DNA from: Equus caballus
Lineage: Eukaryota > Chordata > Mammalia > Perissodactyla > Equidae
Assembly (NCBI RefSeq): GCF_041296265.1
Contig: NC_091693.1
Coordinates: 19,716,001 to 19,780,000 of the forward strand
Length of the DNA stretch: 64,000 nt
Reading direction: 5' to 3'
Part shown: positions 21,301 through 29,576 of the stretch, piece by piece
Position numbering within the stretch: position 1 is the stretch's first letter
How the letters are laid out: each line of letters begins with the position of its first letter
Program-made: the position numbers and the translations under genes
Notes under the pieces: generated by a model
What the model was told of the DNA's origin: nothing
What the model saw: only the letters and a program-made list of their open reading frames with translations
The model's database searches: none

Positions 21301-24198
21301 TGAGCTCTTTATATATTATGGAGATTAACCCCTTATCGGATATATGACTTGCAAATATTTTCTCCCAGTTGGGGGGTTGTTTTTTCATTTTGATTCTGGT
21401 TTCCTTTTCCTTCCAGAAGCTCTTTAGTCTGATGAAGTCCCACTTGTTTATTTTTTCTTTTGTTTCCTTGTCCAAGGAGACACGGTATTTACAAAGATCC
21501 TTTTAAGGCTCGTGTCAAAGAGTGTACTGCCTGTATTTTCTTCCAGAAGTTTTATGGTTTCCAGTCTTACCTTCAAGTCTTTGGTCCACTTTGAGTTTAT
21601 TTTTGTGTATGGAGAAACATAATGGTCAAGTTTCATCCTTTTGCCTGTGGCTGTCCAGTTTTCCCAGCACCATTTATTGAAGAGACTTTCCTCTTTCTGT
21701 TGTATCTTCTTGGTTCCTGTGCTGAAGATTAGCTGACTGTAGACGTGTGGGTTTATTTCTGAGCTTTCAGTTCCGATCCATTGATCCATGTGTCTGTTCT
21801 TGTACCAGTACCATGCTGTTTTGATTACTGTGGCTTCGTAATTTTGAAGTCAGAGATTGCAATGCCTCCAGCCTTGTTCTTATTTCTCAGGATTGCTTTG
21901 GCTGTTCGGGGTCTTCTGTACCCCATATGAATGTTAACATTCTTTGTTCTCTTTCTGTGCAGAATGTCGTTGGGATTCTGATTCGGACCTCTTTTTTTTC
22001 CCTCCCCAAAGCCCCAGTGCATAGTCGTGTATCCTAGTTGTAGGTCATTCTAGTTCCTCTCTGTGGGACGCTGCCACAGCGTGGCTTGATGAGCGGCGTG
22101 TAGGTCCACACCCAGGATCCGAACCCACGAACCCTGGGCCCCCAAAGCAGAGCACGCGAACTTAACCACTTGGCCACAGGGCCAGCCCTGAAGTTCATTA
22201 TCTTGATTGTAGTGGTTGGTTTCACATTTCTCAAAACCTATCAAATTGTACCCTTTATTTATTTATTTTGAGTTTCTTTTGGGGAAGATTAGCCCTGAGC
22301 TAACATCCGGGCCCATCTTCCTCTACTTTATATGTGGGCCGCCTGCCACAGCATGGCTTGCCAAGCGGTGCCATGTCTGCACCCGGGATCCGAACCGGTG
22401 AACTCCGGGCTGGCAAAGCGGAATGTGTGAACTTAACCACTGCGCCACCAGGCTGGCCCCCAAATTGTACCCTTTAACGTGTGTGCAGTTCGGTGAATGT
22501 CAAATATATTCAATACAGCTTTCACAAAAAACATACACGCACAAACAAACCCATGGGCCAGGTTCTGAGCCCTCAACACACATTAACTCATTTCATCCTA
22601 ACAACAAATCTCTGTTGTAGGCACTGTGATTAGCCTCACTTTAAAGATGGGAAACTAAGGCCCAGAGAGGTTAAGTAACTTGCCCAGGGTCACACAGCTG
22701 GTGAGTGACAGAGCCGGAACTTGAACCCAGCACCTAGCTCCAGAGTCTGTGCTCTGAACCATCACCTGTTACATTGCTATAGGAATTGTGATGAAGCGAA
22801 GATGGGGATGAGAGGAGAGAAGGGCGGGTGATGGAGGAGGCCCTGGGAGGACAGTCAGGCTCCCCTGTCCCGCCCTTGACCTCCTGCCTGTCCCTGCAGG
22901 TAGCAGAGCTGAGAGGTCCCGTGCTCCGGCTGAGGGAGCCGCTGGGTGTGCTGGCTATCGTGTGCCCGGACGAGTGGCCCCTGCTGGCCTTCGTGTCCCT
23001 GCTGGCCCCCGCCCTGGCCCACGGCAACACTGTGGTCTTGGTGCCCAGCGGGACCTGTCCCATCCCCGCCTTGGAGGTCTGCCAGGTACCGTCACTTGCC
23101 TTCCTGCCTGTCCGCTGTGGCTCCCAGCAGCCCCAGGGCAGCAGACTGATGGAAGGTGCCCCCAGGCCCTCACAGAGCTCAGCTCTCCCCCCACCCCCTG
23201 GAGAACCCCAGTCCCAACATCCAAGCCTTCACTCCTTGTAGACCCAATGACCATTCTCTCTGGACCAGGACCCCAGCCCCATTCCTTCCGGGAGCCCATG
23301 GCCACTCCCCAGGTGCTCACACCTCGCCCTGCCCCCCTGCCCTTGGGCTCTCTCTCTCTTTCCCTTGCCACCCTGGATGACCCACTCTCCGATCCCCTAG
23401 GATGTGGCCACCTTGTTGCCAGCAGGCCTGGTGAACGTGGTCACAGGCGACCGTGACCACCTGACCCGCTGCCTGGCCTTGCACCAGGACGTCCAGGCCC
23501 TGTGGTATTTCGGATCTGTCCAGGTACGCTTTGTTTGCCTCTCCTCAGCATCTTTGGGAACATGGCGGCACCTGAACTCCCGTTGCTAAGGGGGAGAAAC
23601 TCCTTGGCAACCAGGTTCTGAGGTCCTGCCCCGTTAGAGCCCGGCTGCTAAGGAAAAGGATCTCCTTAGCAACAGGGGCCTGAGACCCCGCCCATCCCAA
23701 ACACCTAATCTTATTGGACAACCCATTGCTAAGGACCACATCCTAGCGACAGAGTCAGAAGCCCACTGTCCACCCTCTTAAACCTCCTTAACAAGAGCCT
23801 CGGGCCCCATTCCTTTGCATGTGGGCTGTCAACAGGGAGGAAATTCCCTAGCCACAAAGGTCAGCCCTGTTTCCCTCAGCATCTGGAAGTTTCTCTTGCT
23901 AGGAGCTGAGCAGTGTAGCCAGAGAGCCTAGGTCAAGCCTTGAGGCCCCTCCTCAGTAAGAGTCCTTGTTGCCAAGGCAGCAGCTGCTTAGCAACCAAGC
24001 CGCCGGAATTGCTGATGCCCCCTCTCCCCTCGCCAGGGCTCCCAGTTTGTGGAGTGGGCCTCAGCAGGAAACCTGAAGCCAGTGTGGGTGAACAGGGGCC
24101 TCCCGCGGGCCTGGGATCAGGACGCTGAGGGGGCAGGTCCAGAGCTGGGGCTGCGGGCAGCACAGACCAAGGCCCTGTGGCTGCCCATGGGAGACTGA
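9337..24198 (+). CDS. ALDH16A1: ALDH16A1, two-domain aldehyde dehydrogenase family protein (complete, 17 coding exons)
   Basis: Coding exons: 9337-9429, 13679-13781, 14188-14314, 14883-15061, 15148-15225, 15647-15828, 15915-16067, 16550-16735, 16928-17023, 17233-17369, 17536-17641, 17725-17855, 18187-18354, 18578-18779, 22900-23085, 23401-23523, 24037-24198. They join in frame to 803 residues plus stop (human 802). The protein has two ALDH domains, about residues 20-510 and 520-790. Domain 1 lacks the classic active site: the usual LELGGKS glutamate motif reads LALGAES (about 272-278), and no cysteine stands in the loop around 298-308 ([10 protein letters not shown]). This agrees with mammalian ALDH16A1 being regarded as a pseudoenzyme, known for binding maspardin and HPRT1. 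All introns are GT-AG; intron 14 (18780-22899) is enlarged by nested transposons. It shares a promoter with PIH1D1. Identity is very secure; biological role is poorly known. Confidence 0.96.
9640..10320. repeat. Degenerate tandem repeat in ALDH16A1 intron 1
   Basis: A phrase close to GGGGCTCCCGTGATNCCTCA followed by a GGGCC or GAACC string recurs roughly every 40 bases, at least a dozen times, with heavy divergence. No long open frame or transposon terminus explains it. Its reverse complement has the same style as the array right of MIR150, but I cannot show common descent. Confidence 0.5.
11150..11480. repeat. Ancient L1-like 3' region
   Basis: Text such as CTTCAACAATTATCAACATT, CCATAAATATTGTAATCCTC and AATATCATCTAATGCCCAGC follows the order of an old mammalian L1 3' region. 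The copy is heavily diverged and its exact subfamily is not assigned. It lies in ALDH16A1 intron 1, just left of an ERE. Confidence 0.45.
11573..11778 (-). repeat. ERE SINE (long-tailed type) with clear target-site duplication
   Basis: The minus strand reads GGGGCCGGCCCCATGGCCAA, a tRNA-like head with B-box GGTTCAAATC-like sequence, and a 3' part ending in an A-rich tail. ATTTCATTTTAAAG flanks both sides (11559-11572 and 11785-11798), preceded by TGACC or TGACA, giving a target duplication of about 18 bases with one mismatch. It is in ALDH16A1 intron 1. Confidence 0.9.
11988..12180 (+). repeat. ERE SINE
   Basis: Head GGTCGGCCCGGTGGCGCAGC, then GGTTAAGTG, a B-box region, ATGTTAGCTCAGGGCCAGTC and an A tail. 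GAAAGTCT flanks both ends (left about 11979-11986, right 12181-12188), a short target duplication. ALDH16A1 intron 1. Confidence 0.9.
12220..12440 (+). repeat. MIR SINE fragment
   Basis: TTTGATCCTCACCATGGCCC, a TATGATTATCCTCATCTGCC core and a following AAGGTTGCACAGCAAGTAAG block follow the MIR consensus order. Old and diverged. Confidence 0.65.
12909..13460 (-). mobile_element. Solo LTR of an endogenous retrovirus-like element (fossil)
   Basis: A 552-base block begins TGTAACTGCC and ends GGCACTAACA, imperfect inverted TGT...ACA termini. On the minus strand it has an AATAAAA signal (TTTTATT near 12990). It is clearly related to the block at 27319-27837: both share a CCGCCACAAGAC string, GGTAGGAGAGA and the polyadenylation region. 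No internal retroviral genes flank it, so it looks like a solo LTR. Family not named with certainty (class I or MaLR-like). It is a broken relic in ALDH16A1 intron 1. Confidence 0.6.
13495..13600 (+). repeat. L1 fragment
   Basis: TTGCTGGTGGCAATGGGAAA followed by GCTGTGGAAAACAGTTTGGT matches the L1 ORF2 3' region motif seen across mammals. It is a short old piece just upstream of ALDH16A1 exon 2. Confidence 0.6.
14350..14820. repeat. ALDH16A1: Degenerate array of TTTCCCAGCAT-type motifs in ALDH16A1 intron 3
   Basis: Intron 3 carries at least eight imperfect copies of a phrase like CTCYATTTCCCAGCATRCCT followed by a TTGGGG or TTTGGG string, about every 40 to 70 bases (for example near 14376, 14415, 14497, 14557, 14608, 14648, 14720). 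The last two, ACTACATTTCCCATGAATCT and GGGAATTGTAGTCC, are close to the ZNF143/SBF motif. The array fills almost the whole intron between exons 3 and 4. Confidence 0.6.
15238..15617 (+). repeat. 36-base minisatellite in ALDH16A1 intron 5
   Basis: About ten and a half units of roughly 36 bases carry the core GACTCCTGGGTCTGAGGGAG followed by GAGGGGCTGGGGGCCTG. Unit-to-unit differences are few, mostly GAC/GAT and ACTCC/TCCC. Reading frames on the minus strand through it are artefacts. Related pieces occur at 4437-4505, 7205-7320 and 16783-16912. Confidence 0.85.
16783..16912 (+). repeat. Second copy of the 36-base minisatellite (ALDH16A1 intron 8)
   Basis: Three to four units of the CCCGGGTCTGAGGGAGGAGG GGCTGGGG type lie between exons 8 and 9. 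They match the intron 5 array in orientation and unit. Confidence 0.75.
18835..18990 (-). repeat. MIR SINE fragment
   Basis: TCATCGGCAAGTGGCCTCAC CTTTCTGCACCTTGATATTC TCATCTGTGTAATGGGC matches the reverse complement of MIR (CCATTTTACAGATGAGGAAA...). It opens intron 14 of ALDH16A1. Confidence 0.65.
19060..19314 (-). repeat. ERE SINE
   Basis: The minus strand carries the GGGCCTGGCACAGTGGTTAA head and two GCTCAGGGCCAGTC-type tail modules. It is flanked by CCATGAATTTTTT-like and CCATGGCTTTTTT sequence, a probable target duplication. ALDH16A1 intron 14. Confidence 0.85.
20385..22195 (-). repeat. ERE SINE split by an L1 insertion
   Basis: The 3' part of a minus-strand ERE lies at about 20430-20487 (GGCCCTGAGCTAACATCTGT TGCCAATCTTCCTC). 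Its 5' part lies at 21988-22189, ending in GGCCACAGGGCCAGCCC. The two parts join correctly if 20488-21987 is removed. AAGTTCATTAT flanks the whole stack (20369-20379 and 22192-22202), which is the ERE's own target duplication in the older L1. Confidence 0.85.
20488..21987 (-). mobile_element. L1 LINE ORF2 C-terminal fragment, 5'-truncated, inserted in an ERE
   Basis: The minus strand encodes the end of L1 ORF2: [97 protein letters not shown] and [20 protein letters not shown], spread over more than one frame. It is a 5'-truncated copy of about 1.5 kb lacking the endonuclease and most of the reverse transcriptase. CCTCTTTTTTTT occurs on both sides (20476-20487 and 21988-21999), a 12-base target duplication in the ERE T-run. 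The moderate frame damage suggests a fairly young but dead copy. Confidence 0.9.
22257..22460 (-). repeat. ERE SINE with target-site duplication
   Basis: The minus strand reads GGGGGCCAGCCTGGTGGCGC AGTGGTTAAGTT and ends in GCTCAGGGCTAATC plus a T-rich left flank. CAAATTGTACCCTTTA occurs left (about 22244) and right (about 22462), a 16-base target duplication in the older L1. Confidence 0.9.
22560..22775 (+). repeat. MIR SINE, well preserved
   Basis: CACATTAACTCATTTCATCC, AGGCCCAGAGAGGTTAAGTA, ACTTGCCCAGGGTCACACAG and GCTCCAGAGTCTGTGCTCTG follow the MIR consensus almost end to end. It lies 125 bases before ALDH16A1 exon 15. Confidence 0.9.
23571..24000. repeat. X-box-like palindrome cluster in ALDH16A1 intron 16
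   Basis: Inverted half-site pairs GTTGCTAAG...CTTGGCAAC occur at 23582-23611, CTGCTAAGG...CCTTAGCAAC at 23645-23673, TTGCTAAGG...CCTAGCGAC at about 23727-23752 and GTTGCCAAGG...CTTAGCAAC at 23968-23995. The spacing inside each pair is about 10 to 14 bases. The half-site GTTGCY is that of RFX factors. A similar, more regular array lies in FLT3LG intron 4. Confidence 0.65.
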
Positions 24199-24608
24199 CG
24201 CCTGTGTACCACCACCGCATCTTGGACGGAGGAGAGATGGGTGCAAACTGTCACCAGACGCCTGAGACTTTCCTCTTATGATGGTTCCCGTGCTCTCTAA
24301 GACACCCTGACCAACCTCGGCTGGGCTTCTGAGGGGAGGGAGACAGCAAGCTGCAACTTCTGGTCTCTTTGAGGCCATTTGAGTTCTGAGACTTGGCAGC
24401 CCAGTGGGCTGGCTCCAGAACCACACAGTGTTTATGAAACCGATAAGGGGACCTTGGAAGCCCCAGCCAAGGCCATGGGGCCTCTCGTCTCTTCTGGTCT
24501 GCTCCATCCGGTGGCTCCTGCTCTTTAACTTTGTCTCCTCCTGCATTGCCTCAGAATCCATAGGGTGCTGGTCTAAAATAAAATTCAGTAGCTCTCTGCA
24601 ATAAAACA
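24199..24608 (+). terminator. ALDH16A1: ALDH16A1 3' UTR with two polyadenylation signals
   Basis: After the TGA at 24196-24198 about 400 bases of unique sequence lead to AATAAA at 24577-24582 and a second overlapping AATAAA at about 24600. Cleavage is expected shortly after 24600. An ERE SINE begins about 110 bases further on. Confidence 0.75.
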
Positions 24609-24711
24609 AAAGCCCTGGTAAGTGACTTCTGCCAGTTTCCACAGTGTAAATGCTCCCACGGCGTCAGATTTCAAGCTCCAGATAATTGAACAACCAAATG
24701 ACAGAATTCCT

Positions 24712-24918
24712 GAATTTTTTTCTTCTTTTTTTTTTGCTGAGGAAGATTTGCCCTGAGCTAACATCTGTGCCAGTCGTCTTCTGCTTTATATATGGGATGC
24801 TGCCACAGCATGGTTAATGAGCAGTGTGTGTATCTGCACCCGGGATCCAAACCCGCCAACCCTGGGCCACTGAAGTGGAGTGCACAACTTAACCGCTATG
24901 CCACCAGGCTGGCCCCCA
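24712..24918 (-). repeat. ERE SINE with target-site duplication
   Basis: The minus strand reads GGGGGCCAGCCTGGTGGCAT AGCGGTTAAG and ends with a T-rich left side. ATTCCTGAATTTTT (left) and ATTGCTGAATTTTT (right, about 24922) flank it, with one mismatch. Confidence 0.88.
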
Positions 24919-25224
24919 GGATTGCTGAATTTTTAGCAGTCGGTTCCCGTGAGCCAAAATGAGCCACTCCACCATACCACTGTTTTAGAATTCTTTTCGA
25001 TGCAAGGAACTCACTCATGCTAGCTTAGGATAAAAGGGAATTTTCTGGAAGGCTACAGAGATACCTTACCGAAGACAGGGCAAGACATGCATCCGGGCAC
25101 CCTGGGTCCTGAGAACCTGGAGTGTAGGCACATCCTTTTTTCGTGGGCCCGGGATCTTTTGGGTCTTGTATCTGCCTGTCTGCTTCATTTGAATCTTTCT
25201 AGGAAAGACTTGACTTTAGGGAGG

Positions 25225-25320
25225 CTGCTTAACGGCTCTGAGCCTCACTTTCCTCATCTGTAAAATGGGGCTAAGTGACGGGTACACAGGACGTGCTTAA
25301 TGAGTGTTGGCTTAATTAGA
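25225..25320 (-). repeat. MIR SINE fragment
   Basis: CTCTGAGCCTCACTTTCCTC ATCTGTAAAATGGGGC is the reverse complement of the MIR central block, followed by the GTGCTTAATGAGTGTTGGC end. Confidence 0.75.
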
Positions 25321-25719
25321 GGTTGATTTTGTCCTGGGCCACCTCTTGTCGGCATTGACTAAGTCTGGACGCAGAGCTTACCTCTCCCAGGACCTGGACG
25401 TTTGCACGGGAGCGACACGGAGGGAGGGGAGCGTTGGTGGGAAGGCTCTGGAAGGCTCTGGAAGGCTCGGGTTCCTGCCTGCAGTTTGACGACTCCCTCT
25501 GGACTCTGTGGGCTGCCTCAGGGTCCTTCTTGTTAATCTCTTGCCTTAACCAGCCCAAGCCCGTCTCGGCAGGTCCGTGTGCCCCCGGACGACGCTCAGC
25601 ACTGCATCCCCGGGAGGGGAAGTCTGATTGGCCAGCCTAGGTCAGGTGTCCACTTCTGGTCCAGTCATCTCTGGCCGGGAGGCAGGAGCTCCTCATCAAA
25701 GCAGCATCCAGTCGGTCCA

Positions 25720-25830
25720 ATATCCACTGGGCGCTTACTATGAGTAAGGCACTGTTCCAGGCGCTGGGGAGATGGCCGTGAACAAGAAGCTCCTGGCCTC
25801 CTGGAGCTGACATTCTGGTGGGCGAGGCAG
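25720..25830 (-). repeat. L2 LINE 3' end
   Basis: CTGGGCGCTTACTATGAGTA AGGCACTGTTCCAGGCGCTG GGGAGATGGCCGTGAAC is the reverse complement of the L2 3' end. Confidence 0.7.
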
Positions 25831-25839
25831 GTATTTGTT

Positions 25840-25965
25840 TGCAGTTGCTGCTGTAACAAATGATCACAAAGTTAGTGGCTTAAATAAAACAACACAACGT
25901 GTGACCTTACAGTTCTGGGAGTCAGGAGTCCAAAGTGGGTCCAAAATCAAGGTGTCGGCAAGGGC
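25840..25965 (-). mobile_element. MLT1-like MaLR LTR fragment (fossil)
   Basis: GTTGCTGCTGTAACAAATGA, a GTGGCTTAAATAAAACAAC run and TTACAGTTCTGGGAGTCAGG follow the 3' part of an MLT1-type LTR in reverse orientation. Only the terminal portion is visible. It is an ancient broken relic. Confidence 0.5.
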
Positions 25966-26633
25966 TGCAAGTTTGTCCCAAGGGCACTAGGGAGCCATAG
26001 AGGGTCTATGAGCAGAGGAGAGGCAGTCTCAGCTCTGGTTGAAAGACATACAGAGGTAACCTAAGGTGCCATGTACTATAATAGAGGAAACTCGGGGCAC
26101 CCTGGGGGCCCAGAGAAAGCACCCTAGCCAGCCTGAGAGTGGGGGGGATGAGAGGTGGCAGGAATCTTCCCAAGGAAGTTGCCGTCTCGTTGAATTTTTT
26201 TCTAACTTTATTGAGATATGATTGACCAATAAAAATTGTATATATCTTGGTTGTACAACATAATTTTTTCAAGGTGTGCAACGTGACGATTTAATATGTA
26301 TGTGCATTGGGAAATGATTACCATGGTCAAGTTAATCAACACCCCCGTAACTCCACATAGTTACCTTTTATATATGTTGTGTAGACACGGGAGATCTACT
26401 GTCTTAGCGACTTTCAGGTCTACAATTCTTGAAACTGGTATTGACTAGTTTTGTTAACTATAGTCACCATATTGTACATTAGAGCCTCAGAACTTATTCG
26501 TCTTTTAACTAAAAGTTTGTACTTTTTGACCAACATCTCCCCATTTCCCCCAATCCCCAGCTCCTGGCAACCACCATTCTAGTCTCTGGTTCTATGAATT
26601 CAGCTTTTTTAAGCCATTACTTGCTCTTTTTTT

Positions 26634-26887
26634 TTTTTTTTTTCTGGTGAGGAGGATTGGCCCTGAGCTAACATCTGTTGCCAATATTCCCCTTTTTTTT
26701 TTCCTCTCCAAAGCCCCAGTACATAGTTGTGTATCCTAGTTCTTAAGTCCTTCTAGTTCTCTGTGGGACGCCACCACATCATGGCCTGATGAGCAGTGTG
26801 TAGGTCCGCACCCAGGATCCGAACCGGCAAAAGCCTGAGCCACAAAGTGGAGTGTGTGAACTTAACCACTGAGCTACAGGGCCAGCT
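26634..26887 (-). repeat. ERE SINE inside the old L1
   Basis: The minus strand reads GCTGGCCCTGTAGCTCAGTG GTTAAGTTC, the tRNA-derived head, with tail CAACAGATGTTAGCTCAGGG. CAGCTTTTTTA-like sequence flanks both ends. Confidence 0.85.
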
Positions 26888-27030
26888 TTTTTAGAAGCTG
26901 AATTCAGCTTTTCTAGATTCCACATATAAATGAGATCATACCGTATTTGTCTTTCTCTGTCTGGCTTATTTAACGTAACAATGTCCTCCAGTTCCATCCA
27001 CATTGTCACCAATGGCAGGATTTCCTTCTC

Positions 27031-27270
27031 TTTTTTTTTGAGGAAGATTAGCCCTGAGCCAACATCTGCTGCCAATCCTCCTTTTTTTGCTGAGAAAGAC
27101 TGGCCCTGAGCTAATGTCTGTGCCCATCTTCCTCTACTTTATTCGTGGGACGCCCACCACAGCATGGTTTGCCAAGCGGTGCCATGTCCACACCCGGGAC
27201 CCGAACCGGCGAACCCTGGGCCACCGAAGCGGAATGTGAGCGCTTAACAGCTGTGCCTCCGGGCCGGCCC
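27031..27270 (-). repeat. ERE SINE inside the old L1
   Basis: The minus strand reads GGGGCCGGCCCGGAGGCACA GCTGTTAAG with two tail modules and an A-rich end. It is inserted where the L1 text breaks between GGCAGGATTTCCTTC and CTGTATACTGTTTTTCATAG. Confidence 0.88.
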
Positions 27271-27318
27271 CTGTATACTGTTTTTCATAGTGGCTGCACC
27301 AACTTACATTCCCACCAA

Positions 27319-27837
27319 TGTTACCGCCTGAAGCGGGGTCGTCTACCCGCCACAAGACATGCCCGTGGTCAAGAGGCAAGGAGGTAGGAGAGACAGGACT
27401 TTTTATTACAACTTGCTGGCAAAGGGGAAGACGGCCGACTGATGTCCAAGAGAACCATCTTCAGGGGGCGCAGAATCTGGAAGCCGTTACACAGGCCGGT
27501 GGGTTACAGGGAGGGGGTAGGAAACTCCGGACCCCTGGTGTTGCAGCCTGGGACTTGCACATCAGACCTTTCAGCTGTCATGGATATCGGCGCGGACTCT
27601 CTGGAGGCCATCACATTCCTGGAGAACTCGAAAGAACAAAGCGATCATCTTCCCGCAGCTGGGAGGGGCTGCAAAATCTACAGAGCCTGCAAATTCCCCG
27701 GCGCAGGACGATTACTTATCTAGGCAACGAAAGCAAAGATTCAAGGGGCCGGTGAGTCAGGGTTATTCATGGTTCCAATATGGCTTCTCCAGGTTGGCTT
27801 CTCTTACGCTAACTGTGTTGAGGCGGTGTCCCCAACA
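27319..27837 (-). mobile_element. Solo LTR of an endogenous retrovirus-like element (fossil)
   Basis: A 519-base block begins TGTTACCGCC and ends TGTCCCCAACA, imperfect inverted termini. It interrupts L1 text (CATTCCCACCAA ... GTGCAGAAGGGTT). On the minus strand it carries a polyadenylation-type AATAAAA (near 27400). It is homologous to the block at 12909-13460, with moderate divergence between the two. No internal retroviral region is present. The family is not named with certainty. It looks like a solo LTR relic. Confidence 0.62.
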
Positions 27838-28080
27838 GTGCAGAAGGGTTCCCTTTTCTCCCTGCTTCTCTCTGGCTTTTGGGTAACAGCCATCGGAACA
27901 GGCATGTGGTGATACCTCATTGTGGTTTTGATTTGCATTTCCTGATGATTAGCGATCGCAGAGTCTTCCAGGACACTGACGATCTGATTAGGCTAGAAAG
28001 GTGGTGGCGGGAGAGCATCCTAGGCAGAGGGAACAGCATATGCAAAGGCCCAGCGGTGGGAAACAGCCTTGAGGGAACTG

Positions 28081-28345
28081 TAGTGGGTTGAGTGGTGGCT
28101 GCTCAAAAAGATGTGTCCACATCCTGACCTGGAACCTATGAATATGACCTTATTTGGACAAACGGTCTTTGCAGATAGAATTAAGTTAAGCATCTCAAGA
28201 TAAGCTCATCCTGGGTCATCCGAATGGGCCCCACATCTAATGACTTGTCCTTATAAGAAAGAGAAGAGATGGGACGCGGTGAGAAGAGGAGAAAGTCGTG
28301 TGAAGACGGAGGCTGAGAGAGAACTCAATCTGCAGCGCCTCTCTT
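28081..28345 (+). mobile_element. MLT1-type MaLR LTR fragment (fossil)
   Basis: AATATGACCTTATTTGGACA, a GTCTTTGCAGATAGAATTAAG block and TGACTTGTCCTTATAAGAAA follow the MLT1 order. It is an ancient, partial LTR relic with no internal genes. Confidence 0.7.
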
Positions 28346-28659
28346 CTTTCCCCAGAGGTTGGAGGTTGGAGGTCAGAGGTCGGCAAGTTGGGCTGATACC
28401 CTGTGCCTCTAAGCCCCAACCTAATCACATGGTTGGGCCTTCTGGCCTGACCAGCCCCCTTCCTGAGTCTCGTCAGCATAAACTCAGGGGTGGCCAGGGG
28501 GCTCCCCACGAGTAACCAAGACACCGCTATCACTTTTCCGGAAATTCCAAGGGTTTAGCGGTTGGTTGCCTCCCGGGAACCAGAGACAAAGAGCAGACGC
28601 GTTCCCTACTATACGACAATAACGAGGAAGGAAAGAGGCCAGGCTCTGTCTGTCCCTCC

Positions 28660-29150
28660 ACTTAACAAATACTGATTGAGCACCTTCCACGCGCATCTTA
28701 CCCAGCAGGGTGAGCAGACACCCACTGTGGTCCTCCCGGAGCCGACGTCCCAGTGGGGGCAACTCACAAGAAGATAAGTAAACTGTGGGGTGTGTCAGAA
28801 GGCGATAAGTGACAAGGGAGAGAGCAAGGAGTGGGGGTGCTGGGAGGGGGCGCCATTTGAGAAAGGGTGGTGGGGGAGGAGTGTATTTGAGCAAACCCCT
28901 GATGAGGTGGCGGTGAGCCATGTGGGTGTCTGGGGGAAGGGCATTCCAGGCTGAGGGAACAGCCAGTGCAAAGGCCCTGGGGCAGAAGTGTGCCACCCTC
29001 TGGCACAGTGAGGAGGCGGGGGCAGAGAGGGGACAGGGCCAGGTCCTGCAGGTCTGTGTGGGCCACGGTGAGGAGTCTGATTCTGAGTGTGGTGGGAGCC
29101 AAGGGAGGCTTTGGAGCGGCGGAGGGGCGTGAGCTGACCTGCAGAACACC
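28660..29150 (-). repeat. L2 LINE 3' portion
   Basis: The reverse complement of L2 runs from AATACTGATTGAGCACCTTC through GTGGGTGTCTGGGGGAAGGG CATTCCAGGCTGAGGGAACA GCCAGTGCAAAGGCCCTGGG and on to TCTGTGTGGGCCACGGTGAG. The minus-strand open frame of about 270 codons here is an L2 by-product and not a gene. Confidence 0.75.
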
Positions 29151-29562
29151 CTGGCGGTGCTGGTGGTGAGGGCTGTCGCAGGGAGCCGCCTGAGGAGGCG
29201 ACAGTGATATGCAGGTGGGAGATGGTGGTGGCAGCACCCAGGTGATGGCAATGGGGGTGGTGAGAAGTGGTGGGACTCTGGATACATTCTGACAGTCATT
29301 CAACAAATCTGCTGATGAGCTGGACTGTCCGTGGGCAGCGAAAGGCAGAGGTCATAGGTCAACTCCAGGGCTTTGGGCCTGAGCACCTGGAGGGATGGCG
29401 CTGCCGTCTCCCTGGATATGGGAGGGGGCGTTTCGAGGCGGAGGTGAAGGGCTTGGGGGCCCAGCGGCCCGCTCACTGTGTGTCCCGTCCCGGAGTCAAC
29501 CCCACCTCATCCTTCGCGCGCGTAGGCCGAGGCGCCCTCCGCGGTGTGACCCCCACCTGTCA

Positions 29563-29576
29563 CCACCAGGGGGCGC
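29563..29576 (+). promoter_or_regulatory. CTCF-like core motif upstream of FLT3LG
   Basis: CCACCAGGGGGCGC is an exact match to the strongest form of the CTCF core. It lies about 470 bases before the FLT3LG ATG, in a GC-rich stretch. Occupancy cannot be known from sequence. Confidence 0.65.

Larger units (their letters stand above)
19690..22540 (+). mobile_element. Old L1 LINE 3' region, interrupted by two ERE insertions
   Basis: Plus-strand L1 sequence runs 19690-20384: AGAAATGCAACTCAAAACC, TTTATAGCAGCATTATTCA, CAAATGTCCCTTGATAGG. It resumes at 22196-22256 (TTCATTATCTTGATTGTAG) and 22461-22540 (CAAATTGTACCC then TGTGCAGTTCGGTGAATGTC). The order and continuity across the gaps show one old L1 3' end that was later interrupted by the element stack at 20385-22195 and the ERE at 22257-22460. 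It is truncated and diverged, L1MC/ME-like by appearance. Confidence 0.75.
26190..27955 (-). mobile_element. Old L1 LINE 3' region, interrupted by two ERE and one LTR
   Basis: CTAACTTTATTGAGATATGA TTGAC begins an L1 3' UTR read on the minus strand. It continues through CTCCTGGCAACCACCATTCT and, after an ERE, CCACATATAAATGAGATCAT. After a second ERE it continues as TAGTGGCTGCACCAACTTAC and, after an LTR, GTGCAGAAGGGTTCCCTTTT and TTTGATTTGCATTTCCTGAT. The pieces keep L1 order, so this is one old copy with three later insertions (26634-26887, 27031-27270, 27319-27837). Confidence 0.8.

Noticed and set aside
28484-29299. 271-codon minus-strand frame
   Set aside because: Derived from an L2 LINE fragment and adjacent low-complexity sequence.
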